Shown in pieces: positions 18,119 through 25,946 of a stretch of 64,000 nucleotides of DNA (its first letter is position 1; the number at the start of each line of letters is the position of its first letter). Under the pieces are notes generated by a model that did not search any database, had not been told where the DNA came from, and worked only from the letters and a program-made list of their open reading frames with translations. The stretch lies in assembly GCA_035571835.1 (NCBI GenBank), contig DATNBU010000041.1, forward strand, positions 75,955 to 139,954, given 5' to 3'. The translations under genes and the position numbers were made by a program. This DNA comes from Candidatus Limnocylindrales bacterium. GTDB lineage: Bacteria; Desulfobacterota; Binatia; UBA1149; CAITLU01.

Positions 18119-18697
18119 TCATTCTGCCGCCGTGTAGATGTCGAGCTTCTGCTCCGTCGTCGTACCGGACGCATCAAGCAGCGTATCGAACGCCACCTTG
18201 TCTGCGAGCGTTGGTTTTTCGTTGGCCTTATAGTTCGCGGGCGTGGCGACAACCGGAGGCAAGTCCAGATGCGTCATTAGGTCAGCGACTGTTGTGTTTG
18301 CCGCTCGAGCGACCCGCTCCACGAACGCCGCCGGCACCGATGAAGCGATAACGAGGCGATCCCTGAACGCCAATAGGACCGATCTTGGTACGCGTAACTT
18401 CTTCGCTAAGGCGGCGAATCCCGCTCCTCGGAAGGCGTCGAAGGGATTGATTACGGCGGCTGGCCTCCGCACGCCTGTGAACTGTTTCAGCGCCCGCTGG
18501 AAGGTCGCTTCGTCTTCCACGGCCTCGGCAATGCCGCGACCTTCAATGCGAAGTTCATGCGACAGATCGACGAGATCCTCCGTAAACTGCGGATATAGCG
18601 TCAGGTAGCGTTCGAGCGTCAACTTGTCGTGGGTGGGCTCGACCGAAAACGCGAATAGTACGTCCTCGAGCGGTATCTGCGGCTTCGCCGGGCTCAT
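18119..18697 (-). CDS. XRE-like partner of the ImmA/IrrE fusion
   Basis: About 192 aa. The central part (FAALAKKLRVPRSVLLAFRD, then AFVERVARAANTTVADL) has the spacing of XRE/Cro-type antitoxin or repressor folds that pair with ImmA/IrrE peptidases. It is therefore a likely substrate or partner of the adjacent fused peptidase, as ImmR is for ImmA. The N-terminal 100 residues are acidic and helical with no recognised domain. The ATG at 18697 overlaps the sigma-like gene's stop (ATGA) and is chosen over an upstream ATG at 18775. Function is inferred from context, since the HTH match is weak. Confidence 0.6.
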   Translation of the reverse strand: MSPAKPQIPLEDVLFAFSVEPTHDKLTLERYLTLYPQFTEDLVDLSHELRIEGRGIAEAVEDEATFQRALKQFTGVRRPAAVINPFDAFRGAGFAALAKKLRVPRSVLLAFRDRLVIASSVPAAFVERVARAANTTVADLMTHLDLPPVVATPANYKANEKPTLADKVAFDTLLDASGTTTEQKLDIYTAAE

Positions 18698-19503
18698 GAC
18701 TCCTCCTCCTCGAGCACCTTCCGGACTACTTCGAATGCTTTGTCTCGGCGGTTTCGGACGGTCTTCTCGGCGCACTTGAGAATACCTACGATCGTCTGGA
18801 CTCCCGGCTCCTTGGAATCGATCGGGAATCCCCGCCTCAGCAACTCGACAACCCGGCGCTGATCCTCTGGCAAGGCATCAATCGCAACGTTAATCCGGAA
18901 CCGGTAACCCGGATCGTCAATTCTCGAATCCATCGGGGGATTTTGGGCGGCGGCCGCGTCGGCAGCCGCTTCCTCGATCTCGGCCTCCAACTCACCAGCC
19001 TCGTCTTCAGTCATTGGCTTGGACCGGTTTTCCTCTTTCCATGCCTTTTTTCGTGCTGTCAGCCGGAGCTTCGCCACTGCATCGTCGAAATTGATCTCGA
19101 AATAGTCGAGTCGGTCCTCGTACCCGTCGCGGTCGAGCAACAGTAGCTCTTGGAATCGGTCCATGACCGCATCGGCAATCACGGTTTTCGTGTGGGATTC
19201 GAGCAACCTGCCATCAGGCAAGCGCCCAACCACCAACCTCGGCAGTAGCGCCAATATGCGCCGTCGGAGCGTCCGGAATAGCGCCGTGAAGTGGACGTCC
19301 GAGTCGTCTGCCCTTGACGCCCGGACGAGGTGAAGCAGGCATTCTGACGGGAGATACTCGGCGTGCGCAGTATCGACTATTTTGCACCGGTCGGCGACGT
19401 CTGACTCCGGCAACACGACGAGGTCGACCAGCGCCGCTTCGACGTTGGGCCGCCGGGAGTAGGGAGTCCCGTCCAGTCTCGCCCGGCGAAGCGGCGCTAC
19501 CAT
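18694..19503 (-). CDS. Sigma-70 region 4-like DNA-binding protein
   Basis: The last 70 of 269 residues read like sigma region 4: IDALPEDQRRVVELLRRGF, then VQTIVGILKCAEKTVRNRRDKAF, a helix-turn-helix with the typical R-R recognition end. Upstream lies a region-2-like helical block (residues about 70-130, LLPRLVVGRLPDGRLL and DRFQELLLLDRDGYEDRLDYFEINFDDAV with gaps). An acidic linker with an AADAAAAQ stretch joins the two. It probably directs RNA polymerase to dedicated promoters, maybe those of this gene set. The start overlaps the upstream gene's stop by seven bases. The domain ends differ enough from ECF factors that it may be a diverged family. Confidence 0.7.
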   Translation of the reverse strand: MVAPLRRARLDGTPYSRRPNVEAALVDLVVLPESDVADRCKIVDTAHAEYLPSECLLHLVRASRADDSDVHFTALFRTLRRRILALLPRLVVGRLPDGRLLESHTKTVIADAVMDRFQELLLLDRDGYEDRLDYFEINFDDAVAKLRLTARKKAWKEENRSKPMTEDEAGELEAEIEEAAADAAAAQNPPMDSRIDDPGYRFRINVAIDALPEDQRRVVELLRRGFPIDSKEPGVQTIVGILKCAEKTVRNRRDKAFEVVRKVLEEEES

Positions 19504-20696
19504 CGGTAGGCTCTAATGGCCGACTCGAACGCTGAACCCGGAGCAGTCAACGTGCTCGCCAGCGGTCCCGCGAGATCCAAGTGACCACCGCTTGCGAGTG
19601 ACTCGCCGCACCCGGTCCGGCTGGCGCGCGCTTCAGCTGCACGCCTCTCGACGAGTGCTTCGTACTCGCCCACGTTCTCGTTCAGCAGATTGTCGAGTGG
19701 AGATTCTACCGCAAGGGGCCAATCGATTCTCCGGTACCGGCTGCCGTCAGCCATGATGCGTTTGCGATGGACGGCCGAAATAAAAGGCACGGAATCAACA
19801 ATCGTCAGCCTCTCGAATTCTCGCGCGAGAGTTCTGAGGTAGCGCCTACCGGCGACGGCGACGACATGCAGCTCGCGACCGAGTCGATCGCGAAGCCTAG
19901 CCAGATCAGCGATCGCGGTGAGTCCGCGCTCCCTGTTCTTGAGCCCGGTCTGAAACTCCTTGCAGACGTATGTCGCGCTTGGGGTATTACGAAGGACTTC
20001 CAGCCACTGCTCCCAATCTCCACCGGACTGCGCGTTGAGATGGAGGATCGGATGGATTCCCGCATCCGCGAGTTCCTCTGCGCTCCGAATGATGCGCCAG
20101 AAATTGCGCTTGGTATCGGTGCGTGGCGCCTCGTCGAAGAACGAAAAATTAGGAGTCGTCATGGCGAGCAGGTTCAGAGCAGCGAGCGCCTTCAGCTTTT
20201 CCGCGCTTCGAGATTGCCAGAATCCTTCGACCCATTTGTCCTGCTGCACCGAGATAAGGAGCAGCTTTGCCTTCGCATCGACCTTGAAACGCCTTCGCAA
20301 TGAGGCTGCGGAACGCACGCGTGGGCGACAGTCCCCCGTGATAACTCGAAAGGTGTCGAGTGCGACCGTCTGGCGAGGCAGGACGTCGCGCCGCGCACCA
20401 CTGTGCCGGATCATAGGGACATACAGCGGAAGTTGTGTCGTAGGACTCGGGAGATCACGCCGCTGTGTCGGAGCCAGGCCGCCGATCTCGGCATAGTTGC
20501 GAAAAAATTCTTCCGGCTTTCCCGGGCAGGTGAAGGAACAGTTGCCATCCGCCGCTCCGCAATCCCCGCAACTACCGAAGCACCCGAACAATTCCGACTG
20601 ATCGCCGGCGAGCCCCGGGCATCCCTGCTGATAGGCGCAGGAGTGACAGGGGCCCTTCGGCGAAGGCTCATACAGCCGGTGGTTACTTTCTGGCAT
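19497..20696 (-). CDS. Cys-rich DUF4417-like protein
   Basis: About 399 aa. The N-terminus holds an unusual cysteine cluster between residues about 16 and 57 (PCHSCAYQQGCPG, CFGSCGDCG, CSFTCPGKP), suggesting iron-sulfur or zinc binding. The middle, TTPNFSFFDEAPRTDTKR followed by an AGIHPILHLN block, is similar in layout to DUF4417 proteins (PDFS-type strand, then basic helix, then hydrophobic strand). Function is unknown. The ATG at 20696 is preferred to one at 20756, giving a short 14-base overlap with the upstream gene. Its place between the STAS-like and sigma-like genes suggests a sensor or effector. The DUF match is by eye and may be wrong. Confidence 0.5.
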   Translation of the reverse strand: MPESNHRLYEPSPKGPCHSCAYQQGCPGLAGDQSELFGCFGSCGDCGAADGNCSFTCPGKPEEFFRNYAEIGGLAPTQRRDLPSPTTQLPLYVPMIRHSGARRDVLPRQTVALDTFRVITGDCRPRVRSAASLRRRFKVDAKAKLLLISVQQDKWVEGFWQSRSAEKLKALAALNLLAMTTPNFSFFDEAPRTDTKRNFWRIIRSAEELADAGIHPILHLNAQSGGDWEQWLEVLRNTPSATYVCKEFQTGLKNRERGLTAIADLARLRDRLGRELHVVAVAGRRYLRTLAREFERLTIVDSVPFISAVHRKRIMADGSRYRRIDWPLAVESPLDNLLNENVGEYEALVERRAAEARASRTGCGESLASGGHLDLAGPLASTLTAPGSAFESAIRAYRW

Positions 20697-21069
20697 TCCC
20701 AGCCTCGCTTCCCATCTGCAGCGATAGTCCACCGAATGGATCGACCCGCGTGACACGGCACGGGACGATACCGTTGAATGTCGGGGCTGAAGCTATCGTT
20801 TCGCGCGCAAACTCTGCCGCGTCCTTGGGGAGCGTGACGAGAACTTTGTTGCCGCGCACGACGCGAAATGCGTCGCCTACTTGCAGAAGCAGGCACCTAT
20901 CGCCGACAGCAATTGTCCCGTCGTCGCGGTCGCGCCGACAGATGAGCTCGCGTTCGACGCGCGTCCTCCGCGTAAGCCGGAAGAGGTCGATGTCGACGAG
21001 TTCCTGATAGGCATCATGACTCAGATTCTTGAACGCTCGCGCACGTTTTCGTTTGAACGATTCACCCAC
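20683..21069 (-). CDS. Small hypothetical protein, about 128 aa
   Basis: A basic N-terminus (GESFKRKRARAFKNLSHDAYQ) is followed by an all-beta-looking C-terminus (VGDRCLLLQVGDAFRVVRG, VTRVDPFGGLSLQMG). The GTG at 21069 is proposed because it overlaps the STAS-like gene's stop by eight bases, as every other pair in this run overlaps; a start at 21132 would invade that gene. No family recognised. Its coupling on both sides argues that it is a working member of the operon. Confidence 0.5.
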   Translation of the reverse strand: MGESFKRKRARAFKNLSHDAYQELVDIDLFRLTRRTRVERELICRRDRDDGTIAVGDRCLLLQVGDAFRVVRGNKVLVTLPKDAAEFARETIASAPTFNGIVPCRVTRVDPFGGLSLQMGSEAGNARK

Positions 21070-21625
21070 GAAGCACCTCGTTGGCTGCCGGATAGAATCG
21101 CGATGCGCGGCCGGCCGGCTCCCGGTACGCAAGGCCCAATCGCCACAATTCGTTCAACCTGTTTGTCCACGCAGTCGGCGTGAGCCTCTGATCGCTTGCG
21201 CGATAAAGCTCGGGCGCAGTCGCGCCCCGCATCTCGGTCAGAAGTCTTAGCGCGGCGTAGGCAGCGTCCTCGATGCGGCCATGGAGCCGTGCGACGGACA
21301 CCCCGTCGTCGGTCCAATCTGTGGCTTCAAGGCCGGGGAGGCGGTTACCGTGGAGGAAGATGTCGAACTCGGAACGCACCTCTTCGCAGAGGTCAGTGAC
21401 AAGACAGCGCGGGCCGCGCGGCTGTGTTTGGTGGATCTTCAACCACGTGGCCTTGAGGAAACTTCCAGTGGCGAGTTCCACGCCGGCGAAGGAGAGCACC
21501 AGGCGGTCATCGGGTCGGCACCCCTCAAGGGCGGGCAGGATGGTCGTTTGGAAAACGCTCTCGGCCAGCGTTCTACCGACAAGGTGTTTTCCTGAGAGAG
21601 CGACTATGCGTATCTCTGATCTCAT
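21062..21625 (-). CDS. STAS-like (DUF4325-type) protein with winged-helix tail
   Basis: The 187-aa protein has, at residues about 30-70, the pattern RLVLSFAGVELATGSF, which matches the STAS-like DUF4325 fold in which a beta strand ends in an F-x-G/D pair and a phosphorylatable Ser or Thr precedes a helix. The C-terminal 60 residues (TPTAWTNRLNELWRLGLAYREPAG) look like a winged helix. In known partner-switching systems such proteins bind GHKL-type kinases; the GHKL gene lies only 33 bases upstream. It may be the switch that frees the sigma-like protein. Assignment is pattern-based. Confidence 0.65.
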   Translation of the reverse strand: MRSEIRIVALSGKHLVGRTLAESVFQTTILPALEGCRPDDRLVLSFAGVELATGSFLKATWLKIHQTQPRGPRCLVTDLCEEVRSEFDIFLHGNRLPGLEATDWTDDGVSVARLHGRIEDAAYAALRLLTEMRGATAPELYRASDQRLTPTAWTNRLNELWRLGLAYREPAGRASRFYPAANEVLRG

Positions 21626-21658
21626 TCTGAGATGTGAGATACGCTCGCTCGTCTCGCC

Positions 21659-22579
21659 TCACAAAGGCGGGCTGTGCGTAAAGCCTGGGGTTGCCGTTAC
21701 GGACATCTGAAACCCCACCAGTTCCGGGGAGTTGGAGATCGTTTCGACCCGCTCGCCCGAACCGCGGCCGTCCAACTGGAGCCGAGCCGAGCCGGTTCGG
21801 AAGCAGAAAAGGCCTTGGAGGTCCGCTAGCGCCTGCCGGAGCTCCAAGAAGCCACTGCCCGGGGCGTCCGTCCGCCTCGATGCGCCCAGGAGAACAGCAG
21901 CCGTGAGAGCCGCTGAGTCGCTCGTCACGGTCCGATTGGTCGGATTCTCGCGTAGTGAGGACAGGATGCCGCGTCCGGTATCCGCGACAGACATGCTGAA
22001 GCTCTGCGTGTTGACCTCATACGCAACCAAGGCCTTCGGCGTGTCGCCGAGCCCGGCATGCTGCACGACATTGTCGACCATCTCTCCGAGTGCGGCAGCG
22101 ATCCCTCGAGCTAGCTTCGGCGAGAGCGAGAGCCTGTTGGCGAGGGACCGGCGGAAACGATCCTGAAAATAGCTCCATTCCGTGTCGGCGGCTGGATCCT
22201 GCAGTTCCCGGGCGGTTGGGCAGCGCCGCAGCTCGAAAAGTGGCGCGTCGTGCGCCCCGGGCGTGCGCTGACTCTTTCCCTCGACCAGTGCGGAATAGGC
22301 GAGATCAATACTGACCATAGTCGCGCGCCACCGGGCGACGAGAGGTCTGGTCTCTTCAGGTTCAGCCGCTGCCCAGCAGGCAAATTCCAAGGCGGTCCCG
22401 AGCGTGCAAGTGCCAGTCGACGTACTGAGCACTTGATCGAGCCCGCCGCTTCGACACGCGTGGCGGACTGAATCCAGCATGATTGCGTCGACGACCACAA
22501 TGTCTGGAGGAGGCATTCGCAGAAGAGTGTCTCCGCCCGAGAGGCCGAAGGCAAGAATTGCCGTGCGGACCCTCCTCAA
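21659..22579 (-). CDS. GHKL (HATPase) anti-sigma-like ATPase
   Basis: About 306 aa. The ATP-binding motifs of the Bergerat fold are clear: the N-box LGEMVDNVVQHAG near residue 165 and the G1 box VADTGRGI near 200, with a GSGFLEL G2-like loop near 240. There is no HisKA dimerisation domain or receiver, as in RsbW/SpoIIAB-type kinases and stand-alone ATPases. The first 120 residues are unrecognised. The start is uncertain: TTG at 22579 itself contains AGGAGG, so the true start could be the ATG at 22516. It is the first gene of the run that ends with the ubiquitin-like cassette. Confidence 0.75.
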   Translation of the reverse strand: MRRVRTAILAFGLSGGDTLLRMPPPDIVVVDAIMLDSVRHACRSGGLDQVLSTSTGTCTLGTALEFACWAAAEPEETRPLVARWRATMVSIDLAYSALVEGKSQRTPGAHDAPLFELRRCPTARELQDPAADTEWSYFQDRFRRSLANRLSLSPKLARGIAAALGEMVDNVVQHAGLGDTPKALVAYEVNTQSFSMSVADTGRGILSSLRENPTNRTVTSDSAALTAAVLLGASRRTDAPGSGFLELRQALADLQGLFCFRTGSARLQLDGRGSGERVETISNSPELVGFQMSVTATPGFTHSPPL

Positions 22580-22616
22580 AACCCCGGGAACCGACCCGTG
22601 TAACCGCCTGTCACTG

Positions 22617-24089
22617 TCAGTCCATGTTCTCCCACAGCTCCACCACGCTCATCCGTGCCAGCATCTCGCCGATCGCATCAATCATCGGATCCACCTGATC
22701 GTCATGCAGGTGGCTGTCGTCAGCCGTGAATGCCTCGCATTCCGCCACGAAGTCGTTCGTGAACGGCGCGTCCTCTGGCAGCATCACGTGTCCCGATTCG
22801 ATGTAGCCGACGGCGTCGAGCACGCGCGTGTACTTATCCTTAGTGCGCTCGATGCCGACGACGGGGATCCTCGCAGGCCACTTGAGTTCCTGGATCAATC
22901 CGGTGCCGCTCGTCTTGTCCTCTACCTTCATCTCGCGGAGGTCGCCCATTTTGAAAGTGTCGGCGGCGTGATGCTTGTTCCAAAATTCGATCGCCCGACG
23001 CTTGAGGTCAGGCGCCTCCCATTTCCCACGGATCATGTCGAGTAGGTAGATCTTGCCGTCCTCGCCTTTGCCCCAGAGTTCGAAGACGCTGAAGTCATTC
23101 CGCTCGGCAGTTTTCTGCGCCGTATCGACGAAGATCATTCGGTATTTGATCCGCGGCGGGAGCTTGTATCGGCCGAACCACTTTCCTTTGATGATGTCCC
23201 CGCCGATCACCTGCGGGTTCTGCTGATATAGGGCCTCCCAACTCACATTCGCCATGATGGCCTTCTTCTCCATCAGGAACTCGAGCGACTTGTGATCCGG
23301 GAACAGGGGCTCGCCCTCCCGACGGTGGACCTCATCCTGTACGGCGATGGCGGGGTACGAGACCACGCGCAGTTTGTCCCCGAGCTCCGCCTTCAGGCGA
23401 CCGACGGGGTCGTCGATATGCCAACGCGTAAGAATCATCAGCAGGCCGGCGTGCTCGGAGAAACGCGTGAAGAAGTCGTCAGTAAACCAGTTCCACGTCT
23501 TGTCGCGTACAACTTTGCTGCCGGCCTCGTCATGACCCTTGATCGGATCGTCAATGATGCCGAGATCCAAGCCCTCGCCAGTAATCGCGCCGCGGATAGT
23601 TGTATTCCGGAACGATCCCTCCCGGCCGACAAACTCGATGATGGTCTGGGTCAACATGGCCGGAGCCAGATCGTCGGCGTCGACTGATGTCAGCCTCGTC
23701 ATTGTCTGCGGGAACACCAGCCGGTATCGCGACGTGGCGTAGATCCGTTGCAGATCCGTGTTTGCTCTCTTGCCGAGTCGCTCGCCGTAGCTGGCGAAGA
23801 TCACCTTGAGGTCGGGATTCTTGCCGGCAACCCACGCAGTGAACTCGACGACCATTCTACTCTTGCCGTGCTGGGGCGGAGCCTCGATCACGAGCTTTGG
23901 CCGCGAGCCCCGAAGCAGGTCGTCATAGAAGCGCTGCAACTCGGCCGTTATTTCCCGCTGCCACCATCCACGCTTCATCTTCGGATAGAGAAACTGCCGG
24001 AAGGCCCAGAAGGACTCCCGGGCTTCCGCGGCAGCGAGGGCGGTGAGGATCGCGAGACCTTCGCCGGTACGTCGAGCATCAGTCTTCAA
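22617..24089 (-). CDS. Phage terminase large subunit
   Basis: The 490-aa protein has the packaging ATPase pattern: Walker A APPQHGKS (residues about 70-77), Walker B LGIIDDPIK, a coupling-type TRWHIDDP, and a C-terminal RNase H-like nuclease with acidic residues (MIFVDTAQKT, HDDQVDP). It would drive DNA into phage heads with the small subunit, which overlaps it by 11 bases. No portal, capsid or tail gene follows; the next genes are signalling proteins. It is therefore either a remnant or part of a satellite that uses another phage's particles. Length is normal for the family. Confidence 0.9.
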   Translation of the reverse strand: MKTDARRTGEGLAILTALAAAEARESFWAFRQFLYPKMKRGWWQREITAELQRFYDDLLRGSRPKLVIEAPPQHGKSRMVVEFTAWVAGKNPDLKVIFASYGERLGKRANTDLQRIYATSRYRLVFPQTMTRLTSVDADDLAPAMLTQTIIEFVGREGSFRNTTIRGAITGEGLDLGIIDDPIKGHDEAGSKVVRDKTWNWFTDDFFTRFSEHAGLLMILTRWHIDDPVGRLKAELGDKLRVVSYPAIAVQDEVHRREGEPLFPDHKSLEFLMEKKAIMANVSWEALYQQNPQVIGGDIIKGKWFGRYKLPPRIKYRMIFVDTAQKTAERNDFSVFELWGKGEDGKIYLLDMIRGKWEAPDLKRRAIEFWNKHHAADTFKMGDLREMKVEDKTSGTGLIQELKWPARIPVVGIERTKDKYTRVLDAVGYIESGHVMLPEDAPFTNDFVAECEAFTADDSHLHDDQVDPMIDAIGEMLARMSVVELWENMD

Positions 24090-24510
24090 AGATTTTCTCC
24101 GGCAAGCCGAGGGCTGCCGCCTTCGCCACGAGTTCCTCGCGGCTCATGTTGGCCAGTTCCAGAAGCTGGATGGGCCCGCCGTTCTTCCCGGTCATCTCGA
24201 CGATGGACTTGTCGTTTTGGCCGAGACGGTGCTTCGACAAGTGGAGCAGCATTGTGACGGCCGACGGAGATTCCGAGTTGGCCAGAGCCCACTGACGCCT
24301 GCGCAGCGAAACGTTGGCCTTCAGAAGGCCGTCTTCCCAGACGCGCTTGTACTTGGGGTCCTCGAGGCGCCGCAGCAGCGTCCGTTTGGATATCCTGAGG
24401 ACCGCCGCTGCCTCCTCGATCGTACAAGCGAGACCCGCGAGCCGTTCCAATGTGTCGATGTCGATTGCCGCCTCGGGCCGGCCGCGCTTCTTCCGTTCGG
24501 CCTTCATCAC
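24079..24510 (-). CDS. Phage terminase small subunit-like protein
   Basis: The 143-aa protein starts with a basic tail (KKRGRP) and a helix-turn-helix with CTIEEAAAVLRISKRTLLRR, the DNA-recognition fold of small terminase subunits. It then has a helical oligomerisation part (LRRRQWALANSESPSAVTML) and the tail LGLPEKIFED. It overlaps both neighbours: ATGA with the methyltransferase stop and 11 bases with the large subunit. Assignment rests on the HTH plus this gene order. Confidence 0.78.
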   Translation of the reverse strand: MMKAERKKRGRPEAAIDIDTLERLAGLACTIEEAAAVLRISKRTLLRRLEDPKYKRVWEDGLLKANVSLRRRQWALANSESPSAVTMLLHLSKHRLGQNDKSIVEMTGKNGGPIQLLELANMSREELVAKAAALGLPEKIFED

Positions 24511-25799
24511 GCGGCCTCCTGAAGGCGCTGCGTTCGGATGTCGGCGAAGGTCTCACCGGTCTCTTCGAGGACGGCCTGCTTGCCAGTGAACTCTTCCCAG
24601 CGGCGCACGGCGATATCGACGAAGCGGGGATCGATCTCGAGAGCGCGGGCGATTCGTGCGGAGCGCTCGCAGGCGATCAGCGTGGTGCCCGAGCCCGCGA
24701 ACAGGTCGAGGATGACTTGGCCGGTCTTGGTCGAGTTCACGATCATGCGCTCGACCAGGCCGACGGGCTTCATCGTCGGGTGCTCGGTGTTGCGGAACGG
24801 CTTGTTCTCGTCGAGAACTGTCGTCTTGTCGCGGCCGCCGTACCAAGCGTGCGCGGCTCCGGGCTTCCAACCGTAGAGGACGGGTTCGTGGGCCCACTGC
24901 CAGTCCGATCGGCCGAGGACGAGCGAGTTCTTTCGCCAGATTAGACAGGACGAGAGTTTGAAGCCGGACTCGACGAAAGCTCGGCGGAAAGCCATACCCC
25001 CCGTCTCGGCGTGACAGATGTAGGCGACCGCGCCGGGACGCAGCGTTGTGAAGGCGTTCGTAAATGCCGAACCGAGAAATACGGCGAAAGCTGCCGGATC
25101 GAGGTCGTCATTTTGGATCGTACCGGCGTTGCCTTCATAGGCGACCCCGTACGGCGGATCTGTCCAAAGGCAGTGGACCTGTCGTCCGCCAACCAGCCGG
25201 CTTACATCGTTCGCGATCGTTGCGTCACCGCAGAGCAGCCGGTGTCGACCTAGTGTCCAGAGATCTCCTGTTCGCGAGACGGGTGTGACAGGCGGATTCG
25301 GCGCATCGTCTTCATCGATTGCGCCGGTGATCTGCGAATCGGCAGTTGCGAAGATCGCATCCAGTTCTTCATCATCGAAACCCGTAAGCCCGAGGTCGAA
25401 GCTGTCGAGCTTCAAGCCCGCCAGTTCAGAGGCCAGGAGGGCTGGGTCCCACCCGGCGTCCAGCGCCAGGCGATTGTCGGCGATGATGTAGGCGCGGCGC
25501 TGGGCCGCGGTCAGGTGATCGAGCACGACCACCGGCACCTCGGTCATGCCGAGGGCGCGGGCGGCTTCGAGCCGGCCATGGCCGGCTACGATTCCATCCG
25601 TGGAGTCGACCAGGATCGGGTTCGTAAATCCGTACTCACGGAGTGAAGCCACAAGCTTGGTGATCTGCTCCGGGGAGTGCGTGCGCGGGTTCTTGTCGTA
25701 GGGCCGAAGCCGATCAATATCCCAGTGTTCGAAGCGCTTGGGCAGAACTACCGGTTCGGCGCTCGAAGTTGCGGCGGGCGAGGGGGACGGTTTCATCAT
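24507..25799 (-). CDS. ParB-like nuclease fused to DNA adenine/cytosine-N4 methyltransferase
   Basis: The 430-aa protein opens with a ParB/Srx-type domain (residues about 25-115: LRPYDKNPRTHSPEQITKL, then IVAGHGRLEAARALG). It continues as an N6-adenine/N4-cytosine methyltransferase with motif IV TDPPYG near 218 and motif I LDLFAGSGTT near 365, the beta-class order. Such fusions are common in phages and mobile elements, where they modify the host's or element's own DNA. It is the gene upstream of the terminase pair and shares ATGA with the small subunit. No cognate restriction enzyme is next to it. Confidence 0.87.
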   Translation of the reverse strand: MMKPSPSPAATSSAEPVVLPKRFEHWDIDRLRPYDKNPRTHSPEQITKLVASLREYGFTNPILVDSTDGIVAGHGRLEAARALGMTEVPVVVLDHLTAAQRRAYIIADNRLALDAGWDPALLASELAGLKLDSFDLGLTGFDDEELDAIFATADSQITGAIDEDDAPNPPVTPVSRTGDLWTLGRHRLLCGDATIANDVSRLVGGRQVHCLWTDPPYGVAYEGNAGTIQNDDLDPAAFAVFLGSAFTNAFTTLRPGAVAYICHAETGGMAFRRAFVESGFKLSSCLIWRKNSLVLGRSDWQWAHEPVLYGWKPGAAHAWYGGRDKTTVLDENKPFRNTEHPTMKPVGLVERMIVNSTKTGQVILDLFAGSGTTLIACERSARIARALEIDPRFVDIAVRRWEEFTGKQAVLEETGETFADIRTQRLQEAA

Positions 25800-25946
25800 G
25801 ACCTCCGGGGCGGGCGTGGTTTGCTCGGTGCTGCGTTTTGCAGACCGAACGTCGCCGCTCCGGGATCAAGTTAGTCGACGGCCATGGGGGAAAAGTGGGA
25901 GTGGAAGTGGGGGGAAACGGGGGTTTTCTGGGGTTTCTGCGGCGAG

